Assembly (NCBI GenBank): GCA_943736015.1
Contig: OX031061.1
Location: 60,456,192-60,520,191 of the forward strand
DNA length: 64,000 bases
Direction of reading: 5' to 3'
From: Tridacna crocea
Lineage: Eukaryota > Mollusca > Bivalvia > Cardiida > Cardiidae
In this document: positions 12,001 to 25,400 of the stretch, in pieces
How the letters are laid out: every line of letters starts with the position of its first letter
Position numbering within the stretch: position 1 is the stretch's first letter
Position numbers and translations under genes: made by a program
The notes under the pieces: generated by a model
The model's database searches: none
Told to the model about the DNA's origin: nothing
Seen by the model: the letters and a program-made list of their open reading frames with translations, nothing else

Positions 12001-12157
12001 TTTTAGTTCTTATCCTCTTCTGTAACGCAAGGCATCCGATTGGCTGAGACGTTTAGTGTCAATAAAGAAGGTGCCTGGTCTAGCAGTTTAAAATACAAAA
12101 TTGAATTAGGGAATGAATATTTAGTAAAGCTGGCCTCAAGAGTCAGTTTCCGTTCAC

Positions 12158-12524
12158 CAAAAGACAGATCATAAAATGTACAAACCTCGTTATAGATTGT
12201 CCTCATGGAATAATCATACGCAATTTTACCACAGACTTCCCCATTACTGTTGACACAGCTCTTATACAAAGGCAAATAATGTAACACGTGACTAACGTTG
12301 CTAACATTTTTAATTGAATAAGAAATGTTCAGACCGGATGTGACATCACCAGTTACGTCATCGTAGCACCACCATTTTGGAGTTGCGGCAGCAAAGATCA
12401 TTGTAAACATGCTCCATACTACTGACGTTTTCATCGTGTGCATCACGAACCCAAGAATGATCTGGTACCGCCCACATCCGCCCATTTCTTTTATCATTTC
12501 CTCTGGAATTCCTGTGCTCGCCAT
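12158..12524 (-). CDS. First coding exon of an SLC22-type organic ion transporter
   Basis: The start MASTGIPEEM is followed by GGCGRYQIIL, a transmembrane-like stretch ending FAAATPKWWC, a large cysteine-bearing loop with N-glycosylation sequons (NIS, NVS), and TIYNEVCTF. This order (GGFGRxQ, TM1, WWC, extracellular loop, TIVxEWxLVC) is the start of SLC22 transporters of the major facilitator superfamily, which move organic cations or anions across the plasma membrane. The frame stays open to 12003, but residues after DLSFG stop resembling the family. A GTGAAC donor after 12158 is the likely exon end (phase 1). No later exons (TM2-TM12) were found between 1 and 12,000, so they lie beyond the window or the locus is a fragment. 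The substrate cannot be told. Confidence 0.7.
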
Positions 12525-12987
12525 GACAACCGTTTCTCTGTGTCACGTGTAACCTATGTCAGAAACATTGCTATAGGTGAAACCTCCACTTCGTCAATTG
12601 TTTTTTTTAGACCTGTAATTCTTATCTGGAATTAATAAGTCTTGGTCAACAGTACAATTAGCCTACCTAGTTTTATTTCATGATGTCAGAGTAAACATTT
12701 TAATTTTTTTGCTACCAAATGAACAAAAAAGAATTTCGATTGCTGTAAATGCTGTATTCCATGGATACCATCTTCAATAAGGAAAAACTTCGATCGATGA
12801 GTGAAATATTGTATCAGACAATGTACATTCAAGAACGGACAGCATGGTTCGAGCAGCCTTATCTTGATCTACAATGTCCATAAAAACAAGTAATTTTGTA
12901 TTTGGTAACTAATTCGGAATCTGTAACTAGATAAAGACGATAAAAATGAATACAAAATGATGTGCCAAAGGAATATTTATTCAACCT

Positions 12988-13201
12988 TTAACTCTTTACC
13001 AAACTACAGAATTTTAGACTGATTGAAAGCACTTGCAGACGACAAAATGAACGTGACTCAGAAATTGAAATTTGTTTCCATCACTGCAGAAAACATTGTG
13101 CGGAAAGAACAAAAAGGATACCAGCATTTTCTCCTTTTCCAACAATGTTTTCAACAGTTTTCAGGATCGTAAAAACCAGGGATTGTTTGGTAAAGGGTCA
13201 A
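12988..13201. mobile_element. MITE family A, degenerate
   Basis: TTAACTCTTTACCAAAC begins it and GATTGTTTGGTAAAGGGTCA ends it, with GCAGACGACAAAATG and CAGCATTTTCTCC inside. The right TTAA has become TCAA. Confidence 0.7.
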
Positions 13202-15017
13202 ATAAAAGACGAATACTTATTTAACCCTTTTTGAAAAACATATAAAATGAAAAAAATATAAGATACCGTTGGTCATTTACCTGGTTAAAGTCAGTCAAAT
13301 CTTGGCTACCACATAGTTACATGTATAGAATATATAGAAACTGAGTCACTACTTAAGTATCAACACCTGAAACAAATTTGCAGCATACATGTGGAAAATT
13401 TTTGGAACAAATTTTTCAGCATTCACAATGTTTGAAGTTATTGACGGAATCAAGACTCAAAAGAGCTACTGCTCAAGATAATTACTTAATCCTTTACGAA
13501 ATAATGACATTTTAAACTTATTAATAGAACAGAAATGAATAAATTTATTCCTGTACACGGTCAGACCTAGCCAGACCCTTTTGGAAACCAAGATGTAAAG
13601 TAGATGTCTTTCTACAACTGAAATTAGAAGCTTTTGAAACTTTGAAAGATTTGTTTTAATCTAATATGCTTTAAAAAAAATGAGCAGAATGTTTACGGCC
13701 AAACCAGACTGCGCAAAGCTGTCAGATCTTGATCTTTGCCGTCCTCAGAAGTCAAGGGTTTTTTCGCCGAAGACTCACAAAGAGTGTAATTGTGTAGGTC
13801 AAGCCGGTGTCATTTGGGACCCGGCTGATACCCATAGGATAATGAATGCAAGAGAATGACATAAATTATAAGGCATACTTCGGGAAAAAGTAGCTTAATG
13901 CATCTCCGTGATTCATGGTACCAAGTAAACCAGCAAGTTCATATAGATCAGCAATAACTACTTCTTTTAACGACCGACTTAATCTTGAGGTAGACTGGTC
14001 CTTGTAATACAGAAAAAAAGACCAATAGCGAAAAGTTTCGGCCCAGATCAGCCTGCGCGGACTGCGCAGGCTGACCTGGGTCGATACTTTTTGCAGCTAC
14101 ATTAAGCCACCTTTCCATAGAGCAGGGTGATATGTAATTACGAGGGTGATTCAATAAATACCAAAATTTTCGTAAATTTTCATGCAGTGATACGTTTTCA
14201 ATGTGAAAATATTTCAAGGCGATGATTCTCACTCGATGAAATAAATTTCGACCTTTAATCTAAAAAAAACCCAAATATTCTCTATGTCTTCTTTAAAGGT
14301 GGCCCTTCAGATTCTAGGACGAAAATTGTACAAAATTGCAAAAAAATCATCCTTATACTACTCCCAAAGCCTTTTAATTTTCATTCATAAAACCCCAGTA
14401 GTCGAACACCGTCCGACAACACGAGATATTAGAGATTTACTACAGCCCAGGTCGACACCGAGGGAGACACGTTCTATTTTTAGATGATCAATTCGTTCAT
14501 TTACATACAGGAATACACAGATTAAGTTTCAAACATAGGGTCCGAAGAAGACATTATGGAAAATAATTATTACATGTTTGTTATGTAATTGAATTTAAGC
14601 GTTATGAGTCACGTGCCAGTCACTTGGTATTCCAAAATGCTTTATTGATTTTTGGCGCGAAATCTAAAAATATCTTAAGAAGCCACGTAGCCTTTTAAGG
14701 GAACACCATCAAAAACATTTTTTTTTTTGTAATTTTATGAATCTTAATTACTGATGATTTGTATTATTTTTTTATATGAATTTCAGTGATATGTATATTT
14801 TTTTAATTTGGTGAGATGTAAAAATTCTAAATACCCACCTTTAAGAGACCAATTTACAACAAGAAGCAATAGATCTACAGCCTGCAATAAGCTTTGATTT
14901 TTATGTTTTCTAAAGCTTTTTACAGCTAGTTCGTATAGTCGCCTAAGTTTTATAAGGATGAGTTGAGACCATCAATTAAATTACGCTACTAAATATCATA
15001 TAGCTTGCAACATACGA
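13202..15017. other. Gene-free stretch with small foldbacks
   Basis: No exon was recognised. A short perfect hairpin around GCCTGCGCGGACTGCGCAGGC lies at about 14051-14072. A half copy of the 5245-5400 palindrome lies at about 14225-14280. The rest is AT-rich with poly-T and poly-A runs. Confidence 0.45.
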
Positions 15018-15270
15018 AAATGGGCATTCTGTCATTTGCGTAATGTGTCGTCTCAGATCAGCCTGTGCCGTCTGCGCAGGCTAATCCGAGACGACACTTT
15101 ACAAACGCATTAGATTTTGTGCTACAGTACACTGGTGCAAAACAAAATTGCAATAAAAAAACGGAAAATGTTGTTCGGATTAGCCTGCGCAGATTGCGCA
15201 GGCTAATCCGAAACGACATTTTACGCAAATGTCCGAATGCCCCCTTTTTGCGTGTCGCTGGCCATATATA
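15018..15270. mobile_element. Foldback MITE family D, double hairpin
   Basis: Outer ends GGGCATTCTGTCATTTGCG and CGCAAATGTCCGAATGCCCC are inverted repeats. Each end also carries its own hairpin of the type GCCTGCGCAG...CTGCGCAGGC flanked by GTCGTCTCGGATCA and its complement, giving two stem-loops separated by an AT-rich spacer (TTAGATTTTGTGCTACAGTA). Six copies were seen in the window. Confidence 0.8.
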
Positions 15271-15464
15271 ACATTTGTTTGAAACAGGTTAAGTATTCAA
15301 ATGAGGTCACGAAACAACTCGAATAGAAACATGACGATGAAAACTGTGGTCCAGTTTAAGTAACACCATTACCCTATCAGCAGATTGAAGCATCGTGGCA
15401 ATACACGTGATATATTGAGCCATTTAGAAACACAATGGACTTTGCGGGCGGTATAGACCAAGAT

Positions 15465-15507
15465 CAGACTGCACAGAACGTGCAGTCTGATCTTAGATCT
15501 CTACTGT
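15465..15507. repeat. Short perfect hairpin, GATCAGACTGCAC type
   Basis: AAGATCAGACTGCAC and GTGCAGTCTGATCTT flank a 6-10 base loop. The same hairpin recurs at about 29391-29430, 35820-35863, 42126-42161, 50784-50821, 57234-57267 and 63647-63687. At most sites it sits inside a longer block whose flanks (for example GGACAGTATATACC) also form inverted repeats. Confidence 0.75.
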
Positions 15508-15704
15508 CCTCATGTAAATCCTTTTTTGAGCCTCAGTGCACTGTGTTTCCATCCATCGAAAGCTAAATATATTTGGCGCCTAAACTGCGAAATTTACAGG
15601 GCCTTGGGACTTTAATCGGCATAAGAAAGCTAGCATACAAGTAAAAGGTTTGTAAGGACTTTACCTCTTTTGGAACAAACAAGGCGCATCATATAAGGCG
15701 ACCT

Positions 15705-15958
15705 ACCTTGGTCTGAAGCATGCGAAATGGTGCTTTCGGATATTTGACCAAAGTGTCGTCCCGGATCAGCCTGCGCAGTGCCCGCTTTACGTCAACATTA
15801 GATTTTGCCCTACAGCAGACTTGCGTGAAACGGAACATTACACAGGATCGTGAAGTTTTGTCTCGGATCAGTCTGTGCGAACTGCACAAGCTGATCCGGG
15901 ACGACACTTTACGTAAGTGTCCGAATGCCCCTTCAGTCCCCGTGTTGCAGGCCATATA
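15705..15958. mobile_element. Foldback MITE family D
   Basis: The double hairpin architecture with GTGTCGTCCCGGATCA and TGATCCGGGACGACAC is present. The spacer contains TTAGATTTTGCCCTACAGCA. Confidence 0.8.
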
Positions 15959-16403
15959 ACGACGATATGATGGAATTACTGTATAATCAAGGACTTCATG
16001 TAAGGACTTTAAGGCCTATCAACGTGCAGTCTGATCTTGAATCTACACTGTCCGACAAGCAGATATGTATCCTCCAAAAAATACCATTGAAATGGACAGA
16101 GTTGGGACTTTTACAATTGACTCGAAATTTGTATGTCACTTATATAGCAGCTTTTGCGGTTGAGTTTTACGATTGACTGGAAAATCTGAATCTATATTGA
16201 CAATATCTTTTTTATATCCCAACCGAAAAGTGGACCTATCAGTCAATACCTGACATGGTAAAAGTTGCCCACATTCCAATTGCTGTAGGCGATCACTTAT
16301 CAGTAGTTTTGACCCTATTTGGAAGAGGTTCCCTTATCTAATGCCATAATCGCAGAAAGTTCAATCGTCTTTGAATGGGGACTGGGTTGCCAGAGGTACA
16401 AAC

Positions 16404-16431
16404 ATGTTGCTGATAGGTTTTACTCTTGTCG
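16404..16431 (+). CDS. vWA gene exon 1: start codon and signal peptide core
   Basis: ATG opens MLLIGFTLV and the exon ends with one base of a Gly codon before the consensus donor GTAAGT. With exon 2 it yields a hydrophobic leader ending in a typical cleavage site (SCHA before DV). The start was chosen because this is the only upstream ATG that makes a leader and splices in phase. No TATA box or other promoter element was recognised upstream. Confidence 0.75.
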
Positions 16432-19400
16432 GTAAGTTATCTTTTTTCAATATGGCAAGCTAACTCAACTCTCTTCACGAAATTTGTGTTTATCATGTAA
16501 CACAAGGATTTTTAAAGTCAGATATTTCTTGCTGTAATACTCTATAACTTTCACGATTGAAACAAAGTTCCTTGGCACTGATCACGACCTTTGTATATAT
16601 TTAATAGAAGAGCAGGTAATTGGAAAGGTCATCAGACCTCCGCAATGTGTTCAGTGGTGAGTTTAAAAGGCGAACTACCTAAGAAATTGCTCTCTAAATC
16701 CATTGTTTTTGCGAAATTGTTTTGATACACAGTCTGTTTCGTTATGGTTTATAATTTAAGCAAAATAAAAAAAAAAAACTGAAATGAGAAATAGGCATTT
16801 TTTTTCTCATATGACAGATTTCAATCTTGTATATACTAAGATAAATTGAAATTAAAGGCCACTAAACTATTTCAAAACGCTGATGCTGACCTCTTCTGGC
16901 TTTATCCTGTTAATCAAGTTGAAATAAAATTTTCAAGCCGAAAGCAAAAAAACAACAACAAAAAAACAAAACAAAAAAAAACATTTTTTGAAAAGTGTGT
17001 TTGGGAGAAACAAAATTCTCTTTATTGGACAGTGTTTAGTTGATAAATAAGGATTTATACTAATTAAGTATGCTTGCACATTTTCACAAACCAGAAATTC
17101 CTTTGAAGTCTCTTGAAATCATTTGTTGATGCTTTTCGTAGTGTCCTGAAAAGGGAGGAAATTATTATCTCCCTTTGTAATGGGAATATAGTTGTTTTAC
17201 ATTTATAAATCATAATTCTAAGAAGAAAAAACAGGGTAAAATGTGACTCGTTAAAGTTAGACAATAATACTCATTTTTTATCATAGTAAATTTTGTAGAA
17301 TAATATTATAGTGGAAATAGTCGTTTTCCTTAGGCAAATGATATTTTACAGTACCCCCTTCATGCAATATGTTCGTAGCTAAAAGTCTACCTTTCCTTCA
17401 AGGGATACTGGTCGGATCTTGTCATGCAGACGTTCCAGTGAGTTCCTGTAAAGACCTGGATACATCCGCATGCCTTCTTTTCCAAAAGGCCAAACCAGAT
17501 CTTTGTACAGATCCAGCCTTTTCTATGAACACATGCCAGAGGTTTTGTGGAAACTGTCGTAAGTATTTTGTGATGGGTACTCGTATGCACCCTTTTGGTT
17601 GTGAGGGTGTTCTCTACCCTTTGATCGACACATTTTAAGTTTTGAGTAACATGTGATCTGTGGTCTACAAATGTGTTCAGTTTGGATCATTGTAATTTCA
17701 TTGCCTTGACCAAGGTTGTAAGGGAGAAATGTTACTGCTATGGTGCATAAGTCTATCATTTAATTTGCAGCACTTGAGTGTTATTCCTGTCCATCACCTG
17801 TCCTTAACCCATCGGACTGCAACACCACGACCACATGTGGACAAAATATGGTACGAATGGCTTTGTTTCTTTTATACTTCTATCAAATTGATTGTTGTGT
17901 GGCGTTTACCGCCTTTTTCAACATTATTTCAGTTATATGGCGGCGGCCAGCACATCTATCCATGCTTTCCTGGAGTTTCTTTCACCAGCACTCCGCACAA
18001 TTTTCTTCCCAAGCCACTGCCTGCTTTCCCACATAACCATCATCGAAACATTGGTCAGCGGTGGGAGAGAAATAAATCCTGTCGCAATGACTATCACCAT
18101 TCTATGGAAAGAAATTGACCGAGCCTGGAATCGAACACATGATCCCTAGTTCTCAAGTCCTGCATGCTACTGACTGAGCTACCGGGGCTCGGCTTTTCCG
18201 GCAGAGAGTCGCTATATATCGCACAAGACTAAATATTAATTTCCTTTCGAGCCATGCTAGCTTCATTTTCCTCAGAATATCTTTAGTTTTTTATCAATGT
18301 TTTTTTCTAAATCAGAAAGTATGACAACTTCTGATTGGCTAAACCAAATTGTTTAGCCAATCAAACGTTGTGTTACTTTCAAATTTACATCTAAATTTAC
18401 AATATACATCTAAAGTTACATGAGCCTTTAATGATAATCAATCTTACCCTTAATATATGTTTGAAAGAACTGAAACTAGTTTTTGTTCAATGTTTTCAAA
18501 AGCATTTACCGTCAGGATGGTTAAAAATAAGGATAACATGTATATGGTAAAGGAATTAAATGTACTGCTACATGCATACCTAGGTATTTCTTTCTTGCAG
18601 ACGTGTATGATCAAACACCTGCATGCTCTTGACGGTCACGATGAATACCTCATGTCTTGCGAGGATAAACAGGTAAGTCAACTGACTTTTTAAGGTAGTG
18701 GACCTGTAATAGAAAACAGCTATATCCACTATGACATTATCCTACAAAATTTGATAAGATTAAAAGCGAGTATTATTGTACTACTTTAACCAAGCTATTT
18801 TTTCCATTTTTTTCCATTTTTTTCCTTCTTAGAATTATCAAATAAAAATCTAAAACCACTCCATTTTCATTACGATGAACACCTAAATATTCTCATTACA
18901 AAGGAAGATAATAATTACCTCCCCTTTCTGGAAAGCAACAAAAGTATCAACAAATACTTTCAAGATAGACATCATAGGAATTTCTGCTCGACTAAAAATG
19001 TGCACAATTATTATATCTATATCAAAACGTATTTATCAACTATCAAGAAATTTCATGCCATGCTGCACTAGAATTATTACGGAAATACTACCTTAATCCT
19101 TTACAAGACGTCAAACTTTTAGAGTTGTCCAGATTAAAACTTCCCTTATTTTGAGATGTATATTAACGTAGTGGACCCGTAATAGAAAACAGCTATTTCC
19201 ACTATAATATTATCCTAGAAAATTTACTAAGATTAAAATGAGTATTATTGCACTGCTTTCACCGAGCCACTTTTTCCTTTTTGTCCTTCCTAGAATTATC
19301 ATTTATGAATCTAAAACCACTATATTTTCATTACAAATGGATATGATAATTACCTCCCTTTTCTGAAAACTGACAAAAATATTTACAAATAATTTCAAGA

Positions 19401-22400
19401 TAAACATCAAAGGAATTTCTGGTCGGTTAAAAATGTGCAAAAGTATTATATCTGTACAAATCTGTCTTTATCAACTGTCAAGAAATTTTATGCCATGCTG
19501 CACTAGAAGTATTACGGGTCCACTACCTTACATAAGATTGTTAAGCTGATCTTATTTAACTTAAATCCAAAAATAAGAGAAGTTTTAATCAGAAATTCGG
19601 AGTAAGAATAAATTATGACTGTTTTGCACTTTAGCGAAACAAATCGTTTAATATGATGAAAAAAAAAAAAGAAAACAATCTGATTTGTTCTAGACAAAAT
19701 TATAATTCTAATTAGGTCTAGGCTGATTCTGGATCTGCCTAGACGCCAATCTGGCCTCTGACATACATGTATGCATATAACTTTGTCTATACTTTGTTTT
19801 CGACTTTGCAGATCTGTGATGGATTTGGTCTTGGATTTGCATTCGGTAAGCGCTCTGCGCATGCGCCTGATCGTTACGAGCGTGACGTATCTCTGTCGTG
19901 CTGCGATACAGATTTCTGTAATTTCCCGTTCAAGACAACAACACAAGCAACGACCCAGATGCCAACTACAATCAAACCTTCAGGTGACTACCTAACTTTT
20001 GCATTTTAGGATTAATTTCGAAATTAGAAAGATCGACTGTATTCTCGTAATCTCGTAATTCAAAACTCCGACTTACCATAATAATTCTTAATGTTTCTGC
20101 TATTGCTTACAAATGATATAACTCCTGTGTAATTGTTTTGAGTTAATATCTAAAAGATGATCAACTTGCTGTGTGTGATGTTAAAAAGTCTGTCCCTATG
20201 TTCATTTTAGAAAGGTTCACTTTTCAACATACATTTTAAACGGGATGTGCTCTGGCAAAATTAGGTTCAATGCATCTCTGTGATGCATTATAACAAGCCA
20301 GTCATCATTATTTATGGATACATAAAATTCGTTTTGTCTAAAGACCGCCTAATTCGCGAGGTAGACAATGGTCCTTTTATCTGCAAAAAAAACCAAAAAA
20401 AAAAACAAGAGGACCATGATGGTCCTATATCGTTCACCTGAGTACCAAGCTGTAAAATCAAACTTGTGACCCCTGGGCAAGGCCAGTTTTGACCCCAGGG
20501 GCATCCTAAGAAAAAAAATTGGTAGAGGTCCACTAGGAGATGCTACAAACCAATATCAAAACTCTGCACCACTTAGTTTCAGAGAAGAAGAATTTTAAAG
20601 TTTTCTTTCTTTGTTCCTATGATTCAAACTTGTGACCCCCGGGATGGGACCAGTTTTGACCCCAGGGGCATCATATGAACAATCCTAATCTTGGCAGAGG
20701 TCCACTAGGAGATGCTACATACCAAATATCAAAGCTGTACGCCTTCTAGTTTCAGAGGAGAAGAATTTTGAAGTTTTCCTCCTTTGTTCCTATGTTTCAA
20801 ACTTGTGACCCCCGGGGCAGGGCCAGTTTTGACCCCAGGGGCATCATATGAACAATCTTGGTAGACGTCTACTAGGAGATGCTACATACCAAATATCAAA
20901 GCTCTGCGCCTTCTAGTTTCAGAGAAGAAGAATTTTAAAGTTTTCCTTCTTTGTTACTATCATACAAACTTGTGACCCCCGGGGTGGGGCCAGTTTTGAC
21001 CCCAGGGGCATCATATGAACAATATTAGTAAAGTTCTACTAGGAGATGCTACATACCAAATATCAAAGCTCGGCGCCTTCTAGTTTCAAAGAAGAAAATT
21101 TTTAAAGTTTTCCTTCTTTGTTCCTATCATACAAACTTGTGACCTCCGGGGCAGGGCCAGTTTTGACCCCAGGGGCATCATATGTACAATTTTGGTAGAG
21201 ATCTACTAGGAGATGCTACATACCAAATATCAAAGCTCTACGCCTTCTAGTTTCAGAGAAGAAGAATTTTAAAGTTTTCTTTCTTTGTTCCTATCATACA
21301 AACTTGTGACCCCCGAGGCGGGGCCAGTTTTGACCCCAGGGGCATCATGTGTACAATGTTGGTAGACGTCCAATAGGAGATGCTACATACCAAATATCAA
21401 AGCTCTACGCATTCTAGTTTCAGAGAAGACGAATTTTAAGTTTTCCTTCTTTGTTCCTATTTCTCAAACTTGTGACCCCCGGGGCGGGGCCAGTTTTAAC
21501 CCCAGGGGCATCATATGTACAATCTTGGTAGACGTCCACTAGGAGATGCTACATACCAAATATCAAAGCTCTGCGCTTTCTAGTTTCAGAGAAGAAGAAT
21601 TTTAAAGTTTTCCTTCTTTGTTCCTGAGCTTCAAACTTGTGACCCCCGGGGCGGAGCCAGTTTTGACCCCAGGAGAATCATATGAACAATCTTGGTAGAG
21701 GTCCACTAGGAGATGCTACACACCAAATATCAAAGTCTGCGCCTTCTACTTTCAGAGAAGAAGAATTTTAAAGTTTTCCTTCTTTGTTCCTATGTTTCAA
21801 ACTTGTGACCCCCTGGGGCGGGGCCAGTTTTGACCCAAGGGGCATCATATGAACAATCTTGGTAGAGGTCCACTAGGAGATACTACATACCAAATATCAA
21901 AGCTCTACGCATTCTAGTGTCGGAGAAGAAGATTTTCAAAGATTTTGCTAATTTTTTCTTTTGGTTGCCATGGCAACCAGAATTATGACTGGAATTCAAT
22001 CTCTTGAACAACTTTGGTAGAGCTTTACCCAAGGAACATCCCTGCCAAGTTTCATCTAGATTGGCCCAGTGGTTTAGGAGGAGAAGATGTTTAAAGAAAT
22101 TGTGGACGAAGAACGACGAACGACGGACGACGCACGACGGACGACGGACGACGGACGACGGACATTGGGCGATCACAAAAGCTCACCATGTGCACTTCGT
22201 GCTCAGGTGAGCTAAAAAGACAAATAACACAGCAAAAAGTTCTGACCTGAGTCAGCCTACACGGACTGTCTAGGTTGACCTTTGTCTATACTTTCTGCAG
22301 ATTTGCAGATGCATTTCCTTCTTTTTCACAGCGCATTACTCAAATATTTCCCACCAGCAAAATATACTTTTATTCTATGCGGTTATTCATGTATTTTTTT

Positions 22401-25400
22401 AAAATGCAAACAAACATGGTCCCACATGCGAAAAGGGGCATTCTGGCATCTTGGACCAGTATGCGCAGTCCGCGCAGGCTAATTCGAAAAGACACTTTCA
22501 GTTTTTTTTTAAAGTAATTTTCTGTTCTACTGTAGCACAAAATCTAATGTAGTCGTAAAGTGCCATCTCGGCTTAGCTTGCGCAGAAGGTGCAGACTGAT
22601 CCGAGGATACACTTTACGAATGTCCGAATGTCTCTTTTTGCATGCCAATTATGTACCTAGGTTGTAAAAGAGACATCGTGTTTGTCCTGGACGATTCTGG
22701 TTCGGTTGGTATCACAAACTTCAAGTTCTCGCTGGACTTCGCCAGAGCCATTGTCAACCAACTACCAGTAGGACCTTACGAATCCCAAGTCGCAATGTTG
22801 GCCTTCAGCTCACACCCACAGGTAAAAGTCCACACTTCGCAGTACCAGAGACAGTTATGTATTGATTGAGTGTCAGTTATTCATGTTCGTGGTTCGGTGT
22901 CCGTACCCCGTGAATGGCGGGATAAATCTATGGATCGTCCATAACATGATTAGAGTTACCTGGTAACCTTTGTGCGAAATGATAAAAAAATTAACTACAT
23001 CAAATTTAAAGCATATAGAGGCGACAAACGGATTGGTGAACAAATTATGAAAGCTGTCTTTAAAAGACTATAAAAATAATATTCTAATGTTTAGTATTTC
23101 GGCTATTGCATTTTTCAAGAGTAAGAAACACTTCATCTACTAGAACATTTTTTTTAACGTGTATCATTGCAGCCATATTGTTTTACTAATCAATAGTATT
23201 TATTACGTAAAATAGGATATATAGTGACCTGTTTTCAGAATATTTTACAAACATAAAGAACATTTATTGTTTTTTCCATTGTGGTTATTTTTAAGAAAAG
23301 GTCGTTAGTAAACAAGCTGTTTACCAATCTATGTTGTCACCTTTCTAGAAAAGACTAATTTAGAATTTTCCAAGCTGATATAAATAGTAGAAAGTACTTG
23401 GTGAATTTTGGACTTGAATTGTGGGTTTGAGGATACAGAATACGTGAAAAGAGTTGGATTTAAACTGGAAAATAGATCTGTAAGTTGGAATCACTTTATT
23501 TTTTAACAGAGTGTTCACACCTGTTTGCAGGTTAAAACTATTGTTAATTTAGATTTTAGAAATAAGGAATTTCATACTTTTATAGTCTAAATATCTTTCT
23601 TAATTTTGAGGGACTTATTCTATTTCTTGATCTAAGATTAAAAATTGTCAAAATTCATTTCAAACATTAACACGCGTTGTACTCTCGTGTCTTTATTTAT
23701 TAATACATTTTGTTAATTGTTTCGAAGGCTTACTGCTGGTTTTCTTTCTCGCTACACTTTGCACGTAAGAGAAATTAGGGGGTCGTCCGGGATCTGATCA
23801 TTCAGTCATTTTGAAATTATTTTAAACTTGTCACACCATTAAAGTTTATCAGATAATAAATAATAATAATAGAAAAATACAACTTGACTTTTATTCTAAT
23901 GGAGCAGCAAAAAGCAATTTCTCTTTAGTTTTTGAAAAATGTGTTGCTGAGGCGTCTCAGGAATTCTTAAATTTGGCAGAAAGCCTGACTCATTAGACCT
24001 TGCTTTTCATTATAAACTGACTGCCATTAAAAGTACGATGTTAATGCACGAAATAAAGAATTCTATTGTTCAGATTTTAGTTGAGGAAGAAATACTTGAC
24101 TTGTCTGCTCTGTCCCTCATTTTTATATCTCAGACAGATGTTAAAACTAATACTGAATTAGAAAAATTCAAACTAAATTCAAAATTGAAAAAGAAGAAAG
24201 AATGAAAGAAAAATTATTAAAATTTGAGTTAGAAAAAAAATGCATGCTGAACTAGAAGAAAGAGATAGGGAAAGGTAGATTCGATTAAGCACGAAAGAAT
24301 GAGAACTATGTATGTGATTAATGACTTTGACATAACAAAATACTGTAGATTTCCGTGATTGCCATCATAGAAAGTTGATACTTTTTTACATTTTGAAAGA
24401 TATGCTGAAAATTTGAAAGGGAAAAAAGAACACTGGACCTTACTCTTACAAAGCGTTGTAACTGGAAAGGCTTGCGATATTTTTTTTTTCGGAACTACGT
24501 AAAGAACAGCTCTTTAAGTATGATAATGTTCAGGAACTGATTCTATAGGCTTATGAATTAGTTTCTGAATAATATAGACAAAAATATAAGAATTGCACGA
24601 AAGAAAATGGTCAAACCAATGTTGAAATTGCTAGACCTAAAGAACGATTATTTTATAGATGGTGCCAATCAAAGAAAATAGGCTCAGATCACGGAAAACT
24701 TAGGCAACTTCTGTTAGTTAAAGAATTTAAAAAGTGCATTAATCTACTTGAAAAAACTTTCTTTGACGAGAAAGAAGTTGAAACTTTAGACGAACCTGCC
24801 TGCTTAACAGAAAACTTTACCTTGACGCATAAGATCTTTTTCATGGATAAACAAAACCTTCAAAAACCTTTTATTCATGTACCGGTCCGAAACCAAATTC
24901 CAATCAATTTAATGGCAATTTCAATCAGATTAGTCCCAAACCCTAGTCTCCTTATGAAGCCAAAGGTCAAAATCCCTACTTACTTCTAACTATTGCAAAG
25001 AGTCAGGCCATATTATTTCTGAATGTTCTGTTTTAAAAAGAAAAATAGGAAAAACAATGAAGTTTTAAGCCTACAGGCTTTACTTCATTGAAGTCTACAC
25101 CTCACTTATGCTTTAAGAACCAAATCCATGTCCAGGCCAAAGTACCTGAGACTGATACTGTAACGGAGATTTATGAACCATTCTTATCAGATGGTTTTAT
25201 GTCATCAGAAAGTAATTTTACCCAGTGTACCCCTATGGAAATATCCGCACTAAAAAGTGAACCAGTTCTTTAACTCCTAATTTTGGAAAAGAATTTAAGC
25301 TTGCAGTAGATGCTAATGATACTGGTGCAGGTGGTGTTTTACTTCAAGAAAATTGTAATAGTGTAGATCACCCAGTTAGTTATTTTTCTAATAAGTTTAA

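Noticed and set aside
17403..17558. ShKT exon as a secreted peptide toxin gene
   Set aside because: The exon is spliced in phase into a large modular protein; ShKT modules are common in non-toxic secreted proteins.
20450..21900. CRISPR-like regular repeat
   Set aside because: The units are about 165 bp and the whole unit is repeated; there are no unique spacers and the genome is animal.
22004..22210. Open frame rich in Arg-Thr-Asp repeats
   Set aside because: Translation of the GACGGACGACG run at the end of the dispersed element.
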